A DNA stretch of 64,000 nt, from NCBI GenBank assembly GCA_002633005.1, contig NMRA01000156.1, positions 1-64,000 on the forward strand. Reading direction: 5' to 3'. Positions 13,177-25,514 of this stretch are shown here, piece by piece (the stretch's first letter is position 1; every line of letters starts with the position of its first letter). A program made the translations under genes and the position numbers. Source of the stretch: Phoronis australis. Its lineage: Eukaryota; Phoronida; Phoronidae. The notes beneath the pieces were generated by a model. The model saw only the letters and a list, made by a program, of their open reading frames with translations, was not told where the DNA came from and ran no database searches.

Positions 13177-15622
13177 AAATCTAGTCAATAACAGTGGAGC
13201 ACTGTAACCGGATATTTTCAACTGGTGTGCGACAACGCATTGATAGAACACTCTCCATGCAAATACTTTGAGTTCTGTACAATTCAACTAAGGAGCTGTG
13301 TCTCATTAAAATCGTAAATATTTAAATTTGCAGCAAGCGTCTCCAACTGACTTCCTGGAGAACTGAGTGTACAAGTATAATCAGGAAAAGAAACAATTTA
13401 TAAATAAATTGCGGGTTTTAAAGACAACACTATAACCGATACATTAAAAACATGTGTGAACATATAGAAAACCCTAGTAATTCCAAATATTACGCAATCG
13501 TTATTGAAATAAGCAAATAATAAAAACTGTGCCTTGTTTCATTTGGGTAACGACAATGCTCATAAAAATAGTAATGGTAATTGGTTCTCGGATGGTTTCC
13601 GGCAGACTGGAGGACACGGTGTTGTTTGTAAATTAGTACTTCATTTGTATATTCACAATTTAATGAGACTTTGCATCTTAAACGTGATTAAATGTAATTA
13701 CTACTAATTATATACATTATGTTGTTTATATAGCACGTATTTAAACTAGCGCTTCAGTGTTAATATTTACATATACATATCTGTCTTTTGTTTTCACTTG
13801 CTTCAAACACCAAGTGTGTTACATGAGTTGAAAATGTTAATAAAAAACTGTTTCATAAATTGCGCTTTTGTATGTACTCACGTTTTTTATAGTTAATCAC
13901 CATAAATTGAAACAGGAAACACAAAAATTGACTATTTCTGTTCGATTTGAAAAAATGATGAATTAAAAGTCATTTGGGAATAAGTTTTGATAGTTCGTTT
14001 TAAAACTACTTTTACAAAATTTCTAGAGACATTACCTAATTACGACCGAAAAACGCATTTTGGGGATTATTGCAGTATGCGATAGATTTTTGAAGTTATC
14101 AGCTTTGATCAGAACTGTATGTGATTTATTGCCAGTCGCCAATGAATTCTCGTGTTATCTGCTAGACATTTGAAGTCACGGCCTGTGACTATACCAGTCA
14201 AATACACTTAAAAGTTGCAGTCTGTCCTGTTTAGCTAGTGAAATCACAAAAGAGTCACTCATAGTTCCAACTATTTCGAAGAATAGTTCAATTTATGAAA
14301 AAATCTCAAATATTATCGAGTTCAAGAATTTCGATAATCAAAAACGTACATTGCTATTGTATCAATGATTCAAAACATGTTTTGGATAAAATCATACAGG
14401 TTTTGCAAGACTGCACTGGCCTTGATAGCATTGCAGAAATGGCATTGTCTATTGTTTCTGATTTCATATCACAATAAGTTGGTGTTGGACGGCAGTGGTA
14501 GACTGCATGAAACATACGCAATAGATGTAATCCGTGAACGTGAGTTTGGAGCAGAGAAAGAACCCCTATAGACGAAAACCGGGGCGGCAATTATACGGCG
14601 CTCGCAAAATGTACGTAATTGATTTGTTCGGGCATACACCTGCAAAAATAAGGGTAATGAAAGCATCTCCAATTAAAACAATGGATGCTGCTAATCTAGC
14701 TATTCCGCGCATTCATTCTATAACCCGTATCGGAAACATTACGCATTGTGCATGCGCGAACGCTCGTCACGTGCGTGATAGAAAGGTTGTTGACAGTACT
14801 CCGATATTTTCCTTTTGTTCCACACGGTCCAGTAAACACAAAATAATACCAATTGCTGTTAAATGTACATTTTCATATGGAGGCATAAAATTTAATTTCA
14901 GAAATGCAATTTCGAGAGTTGAAAATAGTCACAAACAGGGATAATTTTAAGCAACAGGTCTCAAAACTCGTCTGGTAATACCCACCTATTAGGACCAATT
15001 CTTAAAATGCAGCTTTTAGTCATTAGGTCCAGTCTGCTAAATTTAGAAATAGTTCCATTTTGTTTTACCTTTGTTTGAGAAAACCAGGGACCGGGCTCTA
15101 ATCTTTTTATTCGAGATAGAACTCGAAATTATGTTTGGCATTTTCTACTCTACTTTTGCGCGAACTCAAGATAAGTGTCTAGAGTACATAATGACTTACG
15201 TGGAGGATTTTTTTAGTCCAGGCAAACATGTCATAATAGTCCCATTCTTCAGTTTAAATGCGAGTAACATGTCGTCGGGATCCTTTGACTTCGACATTAT
15301 ACTCAGTAACCTACTTTAGCAGACGATATTTTCACGTGGAAGCTTAGCATGATTAGATGTGTAGTAAGCTAGATTAGTTGCTTAAAACTTATATTGTAGA
15401 TTCACTTTATTTCTATTATATTTAATTTTTAAATTGGTTTTGTGTAAAAACATTATTTTATCAAGAATAACTTGGCGTTTCTTAAAAGGTCACGACCTCC
15501 GACCCCGGGCCTCTGACATAGAAAGAAATTACAAAGCCGATGCGAGTTGAGAAAGGTAGATCGATTCATTGCAATGTTTCTCGTTCAGTATGTGGTACAA
15601 ATATATTATTACATGTTCTCAG
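13177..15622. other. Intergenic, no gene seen
   Basis: A+T-rich. A 136-codon frame at 14534-14944 has no recognisable domain and no splice or initiation context, so it is left uncalled. Confidence 0.5.
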
Positions 15623-15637
15623 TCGTCATCCCCCTTA

Positions 15638-15691
15638 TCTAGAGCCCGAATGGATTTTGGAGAATTCTCCAAAATTCACTCGGGCTCTAGA
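15638..15691. repeat. 54-bp near-perfect palindrome
   Basis: 25 of 27 base pairs match, centred on GAATTC, with outer ends TCTAGAGCCCGA / TCGGGCTCTAGA. Weaker symmetry continues outward through atcccc / ggggat to about 15625-15705. It has no spacer, so it can form a cruciform. Confidence 0.9.
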
Positions 15692-15883
15692 TTACGGGGA
15701 TAGCGACTTCGCCATGAAGTAACATATCTTTACTAAAGAGGCATGGAACGCGAAAGCTCGTCAATATATCTTTTAAACAATTCCTGAAGAAAGTGCGCAA
15801 CGTCTAGTACAGAATAATTTACTGTCCCCGAAAAAATTCACGATCTTTGAAATACGTGTGAAGGAAAAAGTCTGTGGTTACCA

Positions 15884-16175
15884 CAGAGTTTCTAATCTCC
15901 CTCCCACTTAGGATAAATGCGCGGATGCGCGCATAGTTAGTTGCTTGAAGTCGCTTGAGGTCAAAGACCACATTTTCCATATAAGCGATATGTGCTACGT
16001 CTATGTCTTGCCATACCAAATAAGGGGACGTGCTTTGCCTTGTGAGAGAAAAATCGATGAAGAGACGAGCTGTTGATAGATCGTTTTTTGAAATATGAAA
16101 CTAAAAGAAAATGTTTAATATCAATAAAAATTAAAAGTCTTTACGAACAAACCCTAAAATACCTGGTGATCTGGT
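15884..16175 (-). repeat. Dispersed repeat R3, minus-oriented copy
   Basis: Inverted partner of the repeat at 318-606. The two are diverged by scattered substitutions and small indels, so neither is recent. Confidence 0.75.
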
Positions 16176-19100
16176 TGAATCCTGCGTTCCAGGCCTCTTT
16201 CAGCCAAAACTGAGTTTAGAATCTCTTTAACTCACGTTTTCAAACCGCAGGAGCCTTTAGTAGGACACAGCTGATGGGTTTTATGGCCAAAATCTTGTTT
16301 TGGAGGGTGATTTATGGGAAGGGCTGACCTTTTGAAGCAATAAGATTTTATAAGACAGCAAAACATGTTGTGGCTTTGTGATTTTATTGTAAATCACCGA
16401 TTCCTAACCAGAGTTTCCAATCAAAGTAAATTGAAAACGAGGCGGCCACCTCATTAGCTGTTCCGTCGGTTGCCATCGTGAAAATGGTCGACGTGTGTAG
16501 AGCTGTTCATAGCTGAAAAAGTCAAGGGTTCATCTTCTAAGTATATGAAAAAAAAACATACGAGGACCCTAAGCTTAGCACATTGGAAGTCAGTTTGCCC
16601 TTAGTTGCAAAAGATCATTTCGCGAGTACTTACACACGCCAAATGCTTTTTCTTATATGGCTAAATAAACAATTATTATCATTACATAAAAAGTTTCCAC
16701 ATTTTAAGTTACACGTTTTCTGCAAATGCTGTTTTTGTGTGGATTAAATTGTCGCATACATGTGGCAGTAGAGGGGGCTGTAAATAACAACATCAGCCAA
16801 TTGTAGACTAAGAAACCCATATCGGGTACTCGCGGTACATTGCATATCTACCGACAGTACCAGAGCAAGAGACCTATGGCTCTTAGACTACGTTTACTCA
16901 TTGGTCTTTTAGAAACCTGATCATAAAAGTAGTCAATGAAAATGTGTTTGCACGCAAAACATGCACCAGAGTATTTTTTCGCAGCGTTTCTAGTTGCTTA
17001 AAAAAGTAATCAGATTGCTAAAGACTTATACAAGAAGTGTAGTCTAGAATTAAGAAATTTGCATATCAAGTTATTTTGAAACTTAAAAGGACGTCATGTT
17101 GAAGGGGCATTTTTGGGAATAAGTTTTAATAAAGCTGGTTTATGTTAAAGTAGCCGAATCCTTGTTTTCTACAATTGTCCCAGAAATATTTCCGTAGTTA
17201 GAGGAGGCAAGGGTCATGTTTAGCTCAATTCAAAGATCGTGATTCGTTTCGATGTTCCGTTCATTTTTAAATCTTAACTGTCTTATTCGTCAAACTCTGG
17301 TCTAGCATTCTAAACACTCATTTTGTGATTTTGTGCAGATTTTAAGGCATATAAAGCCGAAAGGTTATTTTTAACCTGTCTACAAGCAGCCTGACCACAT
17401 ACATTGGTTTTGGCCTCAATTATCAAAAAATAATGGATGAATAGCCTAAAATATTGGCCAATCAGACACAACAGAGCATTGAGAACTGCCTCCACAGTCG
17501 CCATTTCTCACGTTTCTGCAACAATTCCCATTATTTACATCACTATATGCCCTAAGTAATAAATTGGTTCACATGACTACGTCAGCAGGCGATGGGATAT
17601 CTAATGTTAAATATGATACTGTGTCCGACTTCTATTGGCGTACGTTTTACCCAGACTCTTTTTAAAAATTACTCTTCGTTACCAAGACAACTTAAGAAAG
17701 TACAAATACTAACACACAGGAAAACAGAAAGGTTCCGTTAATTTTTAATTTTAATACAAAAACACGTTTTAGACAATTTTCATTACATCAATGTAATACT
17801 CTTCTGTTGATGTTAATAACATTTTACTTCAATTTGGAGAAGACCCTTAGGAGTCCATGAGAGGTAACTGGTGGGGGATAAAGAAGACAGTGACACTGTG
17901 GTTTCTAGTGATCTGGTAAAAGTCGACGAAAATTAATCTAAAATAGAGGCCTGTTTTTGTCCTACGTTTCCCTGTTACTTTCCTCACAACTCCTACTTTT
18001 GTAAATACTCTATGTCACCCTTCCCATACGTTTTCAGTTGAAACAACACAATAACTGAAGTCCGCCACTTGTTTAGTTTAAGTATCAAAAATGTTCGGAT
18101 ATCTGTTAGTTAAAGACGTTTAATATTCTACCACCAGTGGATTGCTCTGCGAGACGTGTTGAACTTTTCCAGAAATGCTCGGACAGACAGCTAGATGGGT
18201 ATGCATTCCTCCAACGATCTCCAGAAATAATCTTACTTTTGATTGATTTTTAGCGTAAACCTAAAATCGTTTTTTGAAAAGCTTACCTTTCGAGTCCGTG
18301 ACTAATTAACTGACTGAATCCATTGCAGTCTCCATATTTTTTAGTGATTTTGGTCAGTCGGCATAAAAACTCGTTTTCCTAGATGGCCCTAAATTCCTCT
18401 TTGAAAAATTGACAAGCTACTAATTATAATTGCGAATTTGTGTACGCAGTTTTTTGGTGTTTTTAACAATTGCCAAAGTACTGCGTTATTGGTCATCGTG
18501 TCTGAACTCCTGTGAGTTCGAGAATAGGACGGTACCTGGAGGTCACGTGGTCCAACATCCGAGGAAGTCGAGGATCACTGGCTTCACAGATTTTTGAAAA
18601 AATAAAAGTATAAGCAAAATACATTCACTGAAGAAAATCGACGTAGTTTTGATAAAAAAGCTAACAACAGCCACTGAAAGTTTGAGATGAATTTACGTTT
18701 TGTTCTCTTCACTTAGACCGATTACGTCACTTTCATCAATACCAATCACAACTGTTTCGCTCAAGCTCAAGAGATTGTTGCTGTTCGCATATTTGCTACT
18801 TTCGCGGATTGGTATACGCGATTTGAATTTGCGCACATGATGTGGCGAGTGTTTCTTATAGAAATATTTTCAAATTACTTCTATCACGTCCGTAAGGCAA
18901 ATTAATTTGTGAATACATTTCACCGATGATAGAGACGAAAACGAACTTTATAGTTTCTGCGGATTATTCGAAACACGCACGAAAAATTGATATTCGAGCT
19001 TAAATTTTATTACAACGTACCGCAACTGTGACACTCGAAGCCTTCATTAAACGCAATATGGTGAGGTACTCAAAGACTACATGATTCCAAGGTGTGTATC

Positions 19101-19540
19101 ATACCTGGGCACGCCTTGGACACGCCCATGCCTTAGGCTACCAACACATGCGTTGGTGTAATCGATAACGCTGAATTTGACACCATCTCAATTGTCGTGG
19201 CGAAGAAAGGGTCACTGTACAGTAGTCATTAGGGTTTGGCTGGCAGTACACGCATCACTGGACTTGATGCCTTTCTTCTTTTTTCCACTCTGTCGAAAAG
19301 TCTATGAACGAAATGAGAAGTTGGGACTCCTTCACGTCAAAACTGCTACGCATGACTACAAACTTTATTTTGCCTCATATTTTACCCTTTTACTTACTCC
19401 AAAAAAGGAAGCGAGACTCAAAAAAGGTGTCAAAACCCACAATGTCCTCGCGAATCCTATACACAAGCTAACATTAGATTCTGAACGCCAACTTCCTCCA
19501 CATTCCAAAAATATGGTTTTTATTCACTTGCTTTTAACAA
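16176..19540. other. Intergenic, no gene seen
   Basis: A+T-rich with short frames only. A lone core-like motif (gtggcagtagagggggc) near 16761 resembles the R2 core unit. Confidence 0.5.
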
Positions 19541-19557
19541 TAGAAATAATAATAACA

Positions 19558-19789
19558 ATGATGATGATGATGATGGTGGTGGTGATGATGATAGTACTTA
19601 TTATCATCATCATCATCATCATCATTATCATCATGATCATGATCATGATGGCGATGATAATGATGATGATGATAATGATCATGATGATCATCATCATGAT
19701 CATGATGGCGATGATAATGATGATGATGATAATAAGTACTGATCATCATGATCATGATCATCATCATCATGATCTTCATCATCATGATC

Positions 19790-19833
<44 letters not shown>
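19558..19833. repeat. ATG/ATC compound microsatellite with inverted symmetry
   Basis: About 276 bp of ATG, ATC and ATGATC steps. gtacttattatcatcatc on the left mirrors gatgatgataataagtac on the right, so the block is a large imperfect palindrome. The long Met/His/Asp/Ile frames on both strands are artefacts of this repeat. Confidence 0.95.
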
Positions 19834-20019
19834 TAATGCTTGTGTTATTGTTATTAGTTTTAAAGTGGCTATAAAGCAACGTTCCGTTCAAGAAGGGAAT
19901 TTTGATTTAGACCACTTGCGGCCGTACAATTGGCCTCAACTTGTTACTTACTCAATTGAGAAGTGATTTCAATGTCATTTGCAGTTCGTTATTCCTTGAG
20001 ACCTTGCTCGGCGCATAAA

Positions 20020-20083
20020 ATGATACGATGTTGCGAGCCTGATGTCAAGCAATGATACGATGTTGCGAGCCTGATGTCAAGCA
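20020..20083 (+). repeat. Perfect 32-bp tandem duplication
   Basis: Two identical adjacent copies of a 32-bp unit beginning atgatacgatgttgcgagcc, at 20020-20051 and 20052-20083. Confidence 0.95.
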
Positions 20084-23000
20084 ATGGCAAATTTCTCAGC
20101 TCTTTCGAATCTCCGAAATCACTACAAGTTGGAGAGAGGAACAATTTAACATCGTCAAGTTTTGGCTGCTCGAAAAGCGAAACGTAAACACCCAATCCAC
20201 GAATGAATCGTAAATAATAGAACTTACTAAACTTATTATTGTCGGCTTTTCTCAAAAGGCACATTCGCGACTGTATTGTTACCTAACGAGAAGTCCTAAA
20301 CGATTGTGGAGCAGCTGGAGTCATGGCGTCATCTGTCCTGAACACAGTAAACATTTAAACTGAAAGTGCCGTGGGCGTAACAAGCTTTCCACGACGGGAC
20401 TTATGGGCGGAGTTTGACCACGTGCGCCACATTTGATGGACAGCTCTATTCAGGACAGTTGCTGCGTGAAAGGTGCTCCCGCGGAGAACGTTTTGATAAA
20501 AATCAACGCGCCAATTTCTAAAGTTGTCACACGCGATCGGCTCTTCCACTAACGCTACTGCCAATTTTTACCTCAGGCGAACAGGCAAGATTGGAATAAT
20601 TTCTCACTACGTGGTATTATGACTACTGAAACTAATCCTATTGTATACCTCTTGATTACTGGTTGGTCTTGAATTCTGAAAGCGTGGCCACCTTGTGAAG
20701 TGCAACCTGATTCAATGGACAGGTCAAGCTTTCCTTTTCTGCTTTTAAAATTCGCTAAAGCAAGCAGAACAGAAAAACTTTATGCAATCGAGGACTCGGA
20801 AATAACGAATACGAGCTCCCGGTTTGCTGCAAATTGAATGGCGATATATTCCCGATCTTGGTGATAAAAACGCTTAAAATTTCCAAAAACCAGTTCGGAA
20901 ATTGAGTTTGTTCACGCACGAACTAAACCTTGACCCGGTCAGGCGATTACACACAAGATAAATATAACGTTGTCGATCTTTACTTAAAGAGATAAAATAA
21001 TGCCTGAACTTCAGCTATATTTAACGTTGGAAGCTGCACTTTGCTACGTTTAGGTGGCTAAAAGGAACTCAAATTAGGTCCTTTACCAGTGGCGGATTTA
21101 GAGGGGGACCAAGAGGACCGTGCCCCCCCCTAAAATTCTCCAAGATACCATTGGACAGTTCGGGGGTTCNCCCCCCCTAACTCAAAATCCTGGATCCGCC
21201 CATGTTTACTCTTTATAAAATCAGTTTTTCAAATTATTCTTTACCGTGATAGGATTGTATTTCCAAAACATCAGTCATCAGCGACTAGAAAACTCTTCAG
21301 AGTTAATTGGGGTAGGGCAACCCTAAATTGCAAATTTGAAAATGGCGCATGTACACATTGCTTGTGGCTTGAGTTGCCAGCTGATTCGACAACAACTCAG
21401 GATCAAATGAAAGTGGTACTGTTTTTAAACCCCAAAGTACTTCGGTTAAGAGTTCATCGTTAACAGCTAAACAAGGGTCAAAGTGTCCCTTTGTAAACAA
21501 TACGAAATAAATGGCCATTTCGTTGACAATTTATTCAACACAGTTTTCACTTCTTTGACGAGGCAACAGGTTTTCGTTTTTGATTCATGACACCAAGTGA
21601 CGCAATTACCGTAACTCAGTGCTCTTTTTGCCTCTTTGTCGATTTGTGAACTGAATAGTTCGCTCTGCTTACAAAGATGCGTGTTGACTACATAAACTGA
21701 CTGCAAAGGCCCCGATGTTCGCTTATCAAACTTTCGCTCCGAAAAACAGAGACTGGAACTTCGGTCTGGTGAATATGACAGCTTACCTCCAGAAGAGTAA
21801 CTGACTCAGGATATGGGTGCCACTGAAACATTAGGATACCCAGCTATATAGAGAGTGGACTGAACATGGACCTACAGTATTCGTAGAGGGTTTCCGCGCA
21901 AATGTCACCCTTTTAATTCCATAAACCTGGACTGAGGTTCTCGGAAAGCTGACTGTTTAGTCCCTGAAAGAGTGCAAGAAGAAATTCCAAGCTTGTCACA
22001 AATGAGTACATCTTTTTTTCTACAAAAGTTTTAAAAATACATATAATATTAGAAATCCTACTGTAAATTTGTGTAGTTGGAATAGAAGTCTGTTTGTAGA
22101 GTTTCGAACTCCCAAAGTTCACCCTTAGTCAGAAAAGTTGCCATTTTATAGGGAGACAGGTTTTTAAAAAGTTCTGGGCGCCACGTCCTGTAATGGGTCC
22201 TGCAGAAGTACCTCACGTGTGTCGGTGAGGAAACGTTTGCTGCGACGGCTCGTAATACCATCTGGTCCTGGGATGGCTGATGGCTCATTACACGCACGAT
22301 TGAACACGATTATCAAATCGGAGCGTCTTTGTGTGCACGCTTCAACGGACTTCTGTGCTAGAATTTTACAAAAGGCAAATACAGCGCATACATGTATTTA
22401 TCACAGCAAAGATCTCCGAAATCCTATTCTTAGCCATGCTGTATTGGTAAAAATGATCCTTGTTTTCGTTTGAGAGACAGTGTAAGAATGGGGCTCCATT
22501 GACCAGACATTGAACTAAACTTCCAAACCAGTGGTTTCCTATAGAAACGTGTGGCAGAAAATTGATGTACCTATTACTCCCTATCCTCTAGTGAAACAAG
22601 AGGTTAAAAGCCTTCCAGTGAACTCTTATTTAAATATAACAGTTGTATCGCTGTTGGAAATTGTATTTTATGTATTTACACCTCGGTTTTAGCAACACAT
22701 GTTTTGTAATTTTCGATGATTTTCGCATGTAACGTGACAAAATATGTAGTTTCTTATAACAAAGTAATGAGTTTTTGCCGTTGCGAAAATTCCAGAAAAA
22801 TAATAATAATGACAGTTTTAGTAATAGTAACAGGCCTATTAACCGTAAAAGCAAAAGTACTAATAACAGGATGTATTTAGGTACAGTCAAACAATATGCG
22901 ACTCGATTGATGAAAGGTTGATATACTATGCGAATGTAAAATAAATTAAAACTGCTAGGGCAATGCAGGTGGAAGTTATGAAAATTAAGTACCATTGAAA

Positions 23001-23232
23001 TTGGTTTGATATATGTATTATGCAAAGCACGGAATAAATCAATTCCTTTTTCGTCATTTAATTTGAATGGTAGAGCGTGAAGCTTGCCTTCGAGCACTAT
23101 TTCAGTGAGTGTACGTGAAACGAGTAAATTTACCTGCCTAGCTAAAAACCTTTACTTGTTACATACGCTGAACGTATACACATTCACTCGAGAGCAAGAT
23201 TTATATGCAAAAACTTTCAAGCCATGCTTAAG
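20084..23232. other. gcm upstream intergenic region
   Basis: No gene seen. It holds a small hAT-like element at 21087-21204. The final kilobase lies directly upstream of the predicted gcm promoter and is where cis-regulatory elements would be sought. Confidence 0.5.
21087..21204 (+). mobile_element. Short hAT-like element
   Basis: Begins CAGTGGCGGATTTAG and ends CTGGATCCGCCCATG, an inverted terminal repeat, with G-rich and C-rich inner arms. tttac flanks both sides (21082-21086, 21205-21209). One unresolved base lies at 21170. A 5-bp duplication is shorter than the usual 8 bp for hAT. Confidence 0.65.
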
Positions 23233-23403
23233 CCCCGCCCAATCGTTCGTGAGACAGCCAATAAGGAGTCTCGTGCTGTTTGAAAGAGGTCGCGTGCCGG
23301 ACCTGTTGCCGCTTCGTCAAGTCTGCTAAGAACCATTATCTTTGCATCTGCCTCGCTTGCAGCTCAACGATATAAATGTTGAAATGGAGCCAGGATTTGC
23401 TCA
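23233..23403 (+). promoter_or_regulatory. Probable gcm core promoter
   Basis: CCCCGCCC (GC box) lies at 23233-23240, CCAAT at 23239-23243 and 23258-23262, and TATAAAT at 23371-23377. A TATA box here places the transcription start near 23403, inside TCATATC, a loose initiator 32 bases downstream. The 5' leader would be about 90 nt and free of upstream ATGs. The match is by motif only. Confidence 0.55.
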
Positions 23404-23492
23404 TATCTCCACAACCCTGCGCCCGGTCTACTACGAAACTGTCTGGGCCGGCAGTCCAATTTTTAAACAGCGAGCTAAAAAATATTTGCATC

Positions 23493-23550
23493 ATGCCGAG
23501 CGCATATGGGATGGCTTTCTCGCCTGTGTCAATGAGTAGCACCGATTCAG
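23493..23550 (+). CDS. gcm: gcm coding exon 1 (inferred start exon)
   Basis: Encodes a serine/proline-rich leader of 19 codons plus one base, with in-frame Met codons at 23493, 23511 and 23532. The donor is TCAG|GTACTG at 23551. It ends in phase 1, and the next exon begins with GT, so the split codon is GGT (Gly20) and reads on into [10 protein letters not shown]. The ATG at 23493 has A at -3 and is the first ATG after the predicted transcription start at about 23403. There is no homology support for so short a leader. The alternative is translation from the ATG at 24322, which would make exon 1 untranslated. Confidence 0.7.
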
Positions 23551-25478
23551 GTACTGTTGAATAGTAGTAGTTTGTAGTCGTAATTTCTTCTCTGAGGTTG
23601 GCTGCGGCGTTTACCCACATGTTCCCATGCCGCCCTCGCGATATCAGTCTTTAATGCGGGTAAGACCTCAGTGAATGAATGAAGACGAAAGCCATTCTCT
23701 AATTTTAATATAGTTATGTTAAATGATGCAACCGGGTAGTCCGTGGCTATATTACACACGAGGTTGACACCGAACCCGTATTTAGTGGTCGAGAGGTATT
23801 GCATGGTGCGACTTTACTACTTTTGGTTCCGTGTGTCTGTCTCAGCGGGAGAGGACATTGTGTCTGATAGGTGTTACAATGTCAACCACGTCATTTTTAG
23901 GAACAGTTATTTAAGATTTTAGAGTTTGAAACGACGACGCTGCTTTTGTTTACAATTCTTACACTTTAATGTTTACTGTATTTGTTTATGTTCACTCATT
24001 TTGGAAATTGGACGATTATACAGCTTTAATTTGTTCTGGTGAATTTTTTATGCAATTTTAAATTGGCTTCGTTTTTATTTGGTGCAGATCTTATGTGCTA
24101 CCAAAAGGTGTAACAATGAGTTCAAGTGGTTCTATAGCAACGAATTACAAAATATAAGTGATCTTTGTGCACTTTAACTATAATACTTCCGGCGAAACTT
24201 TTAATACTATTTTACGCAAAACATCGTTTCAGTTTTGCATAATTGTAAATGTTTTTTTTTGTAAAATAACGAATGTCTTTGTTTTTCAGGTTATAATTCT
24301 CCCTCCTCGGAAGGATATAGTATGACCTTGGCAGACGACATGAAGTCACTTCACAGAGCAGACGATCTTGAAGACCCCAACAAACACCTCTGGGATATCA
24401 ACGATGCAAATTTACCAGTGGTGAGTTCACGTTCATCTGATATTTGCTTCTTTAGCAAGTAATACTATTGGGTCTCACTGGTAGATACAGGATGTCACAA
24501 GGGGGCCAACCCCACATTTAGAAAATGAGAAAGAATTGACACTAAAAATGTTGTTTTTGTTACCTTTGGTCGTGTCCAATAGGGAACCCTTAAATCCGCC
24601 TGTGAGTCTACTGCCTCTTTTCTAAATATTTTCTTACATACTTATTTCATTATATAGCCTCGTTATTTTGCATGGACTGTTTTTATTTGTGTAGAGCGAG
24701 ACAGCTTGGAATTTAGGGGTGTTTTATTTTGATTTTTGGTTATACTATCTGTAGAAGTTTTAATTCATTTTTGAAATAAAACAATCAACCAAGCACTCCG
24801 CTGAACTAGTGGCAGATGTATGGGGATCAGGACATTTAAACCCACTCAGGTGCCACCACCAAAAGTCACCACCATCTCAAACGGTCCCGCCACCGTGAGC
24901 AACCCCCCGTCGGCAAAATTGTAGACCGGCTCCGCTAAGACATTTTAATGCCTTAGTTTAAAACTAATAACAATGTAGAAAAATTAAAACGAAAATTGCT
25001 AATTTCTCTATTTGTATCAGTTATTCTGTGGTCAACGATTAACCATTATGTAGTTTCCGTTAGTTGTACGCCCGTATATGTAGCACTTGTTGAATGCTGT
25101 TTTACTGTATTCGCTATTGTTGACAATAATATACAAGGTTGATAACGATCTTATGTAAGGGTTGAACTTTGCGTCAGTTTGTGTCGTATTTTTGAAATAT
25201 GAAATTTTCAGTAGCTGCGCTGGTTGCAACATTTTTGATATATCACCAGTTAATGTTAATTTATTATAAGTAGAATTAGTATTGTTACTTTCATTCTGGT
25301 TAGTAGAAGTGTTGTTCTCATAATGTTTGTTACTGTTGTTGTTTATATTATTTTTTGTTGTTATCGTCATTATAATTACCACCGTCACTTTTCATTATTA
25401 TCATTACTATTATCACTATTATTGGTATTACTATTATTATTACTATTACTATTATTATTACTATTACTATTATTATTA

Positions 25479-25514
<36 letters not shown>

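Noticed and set aside
14534-14944. 136-codon plus frame
   Set aside because: No domain, no splice or promoter context; compositionally like its surroundings.
19177-19836. 219-codon plus frame and overlapping minus frames rich in Met, Ile, His and Asp
   Set aside because: Produced by the ATG/ATC microsatellite.
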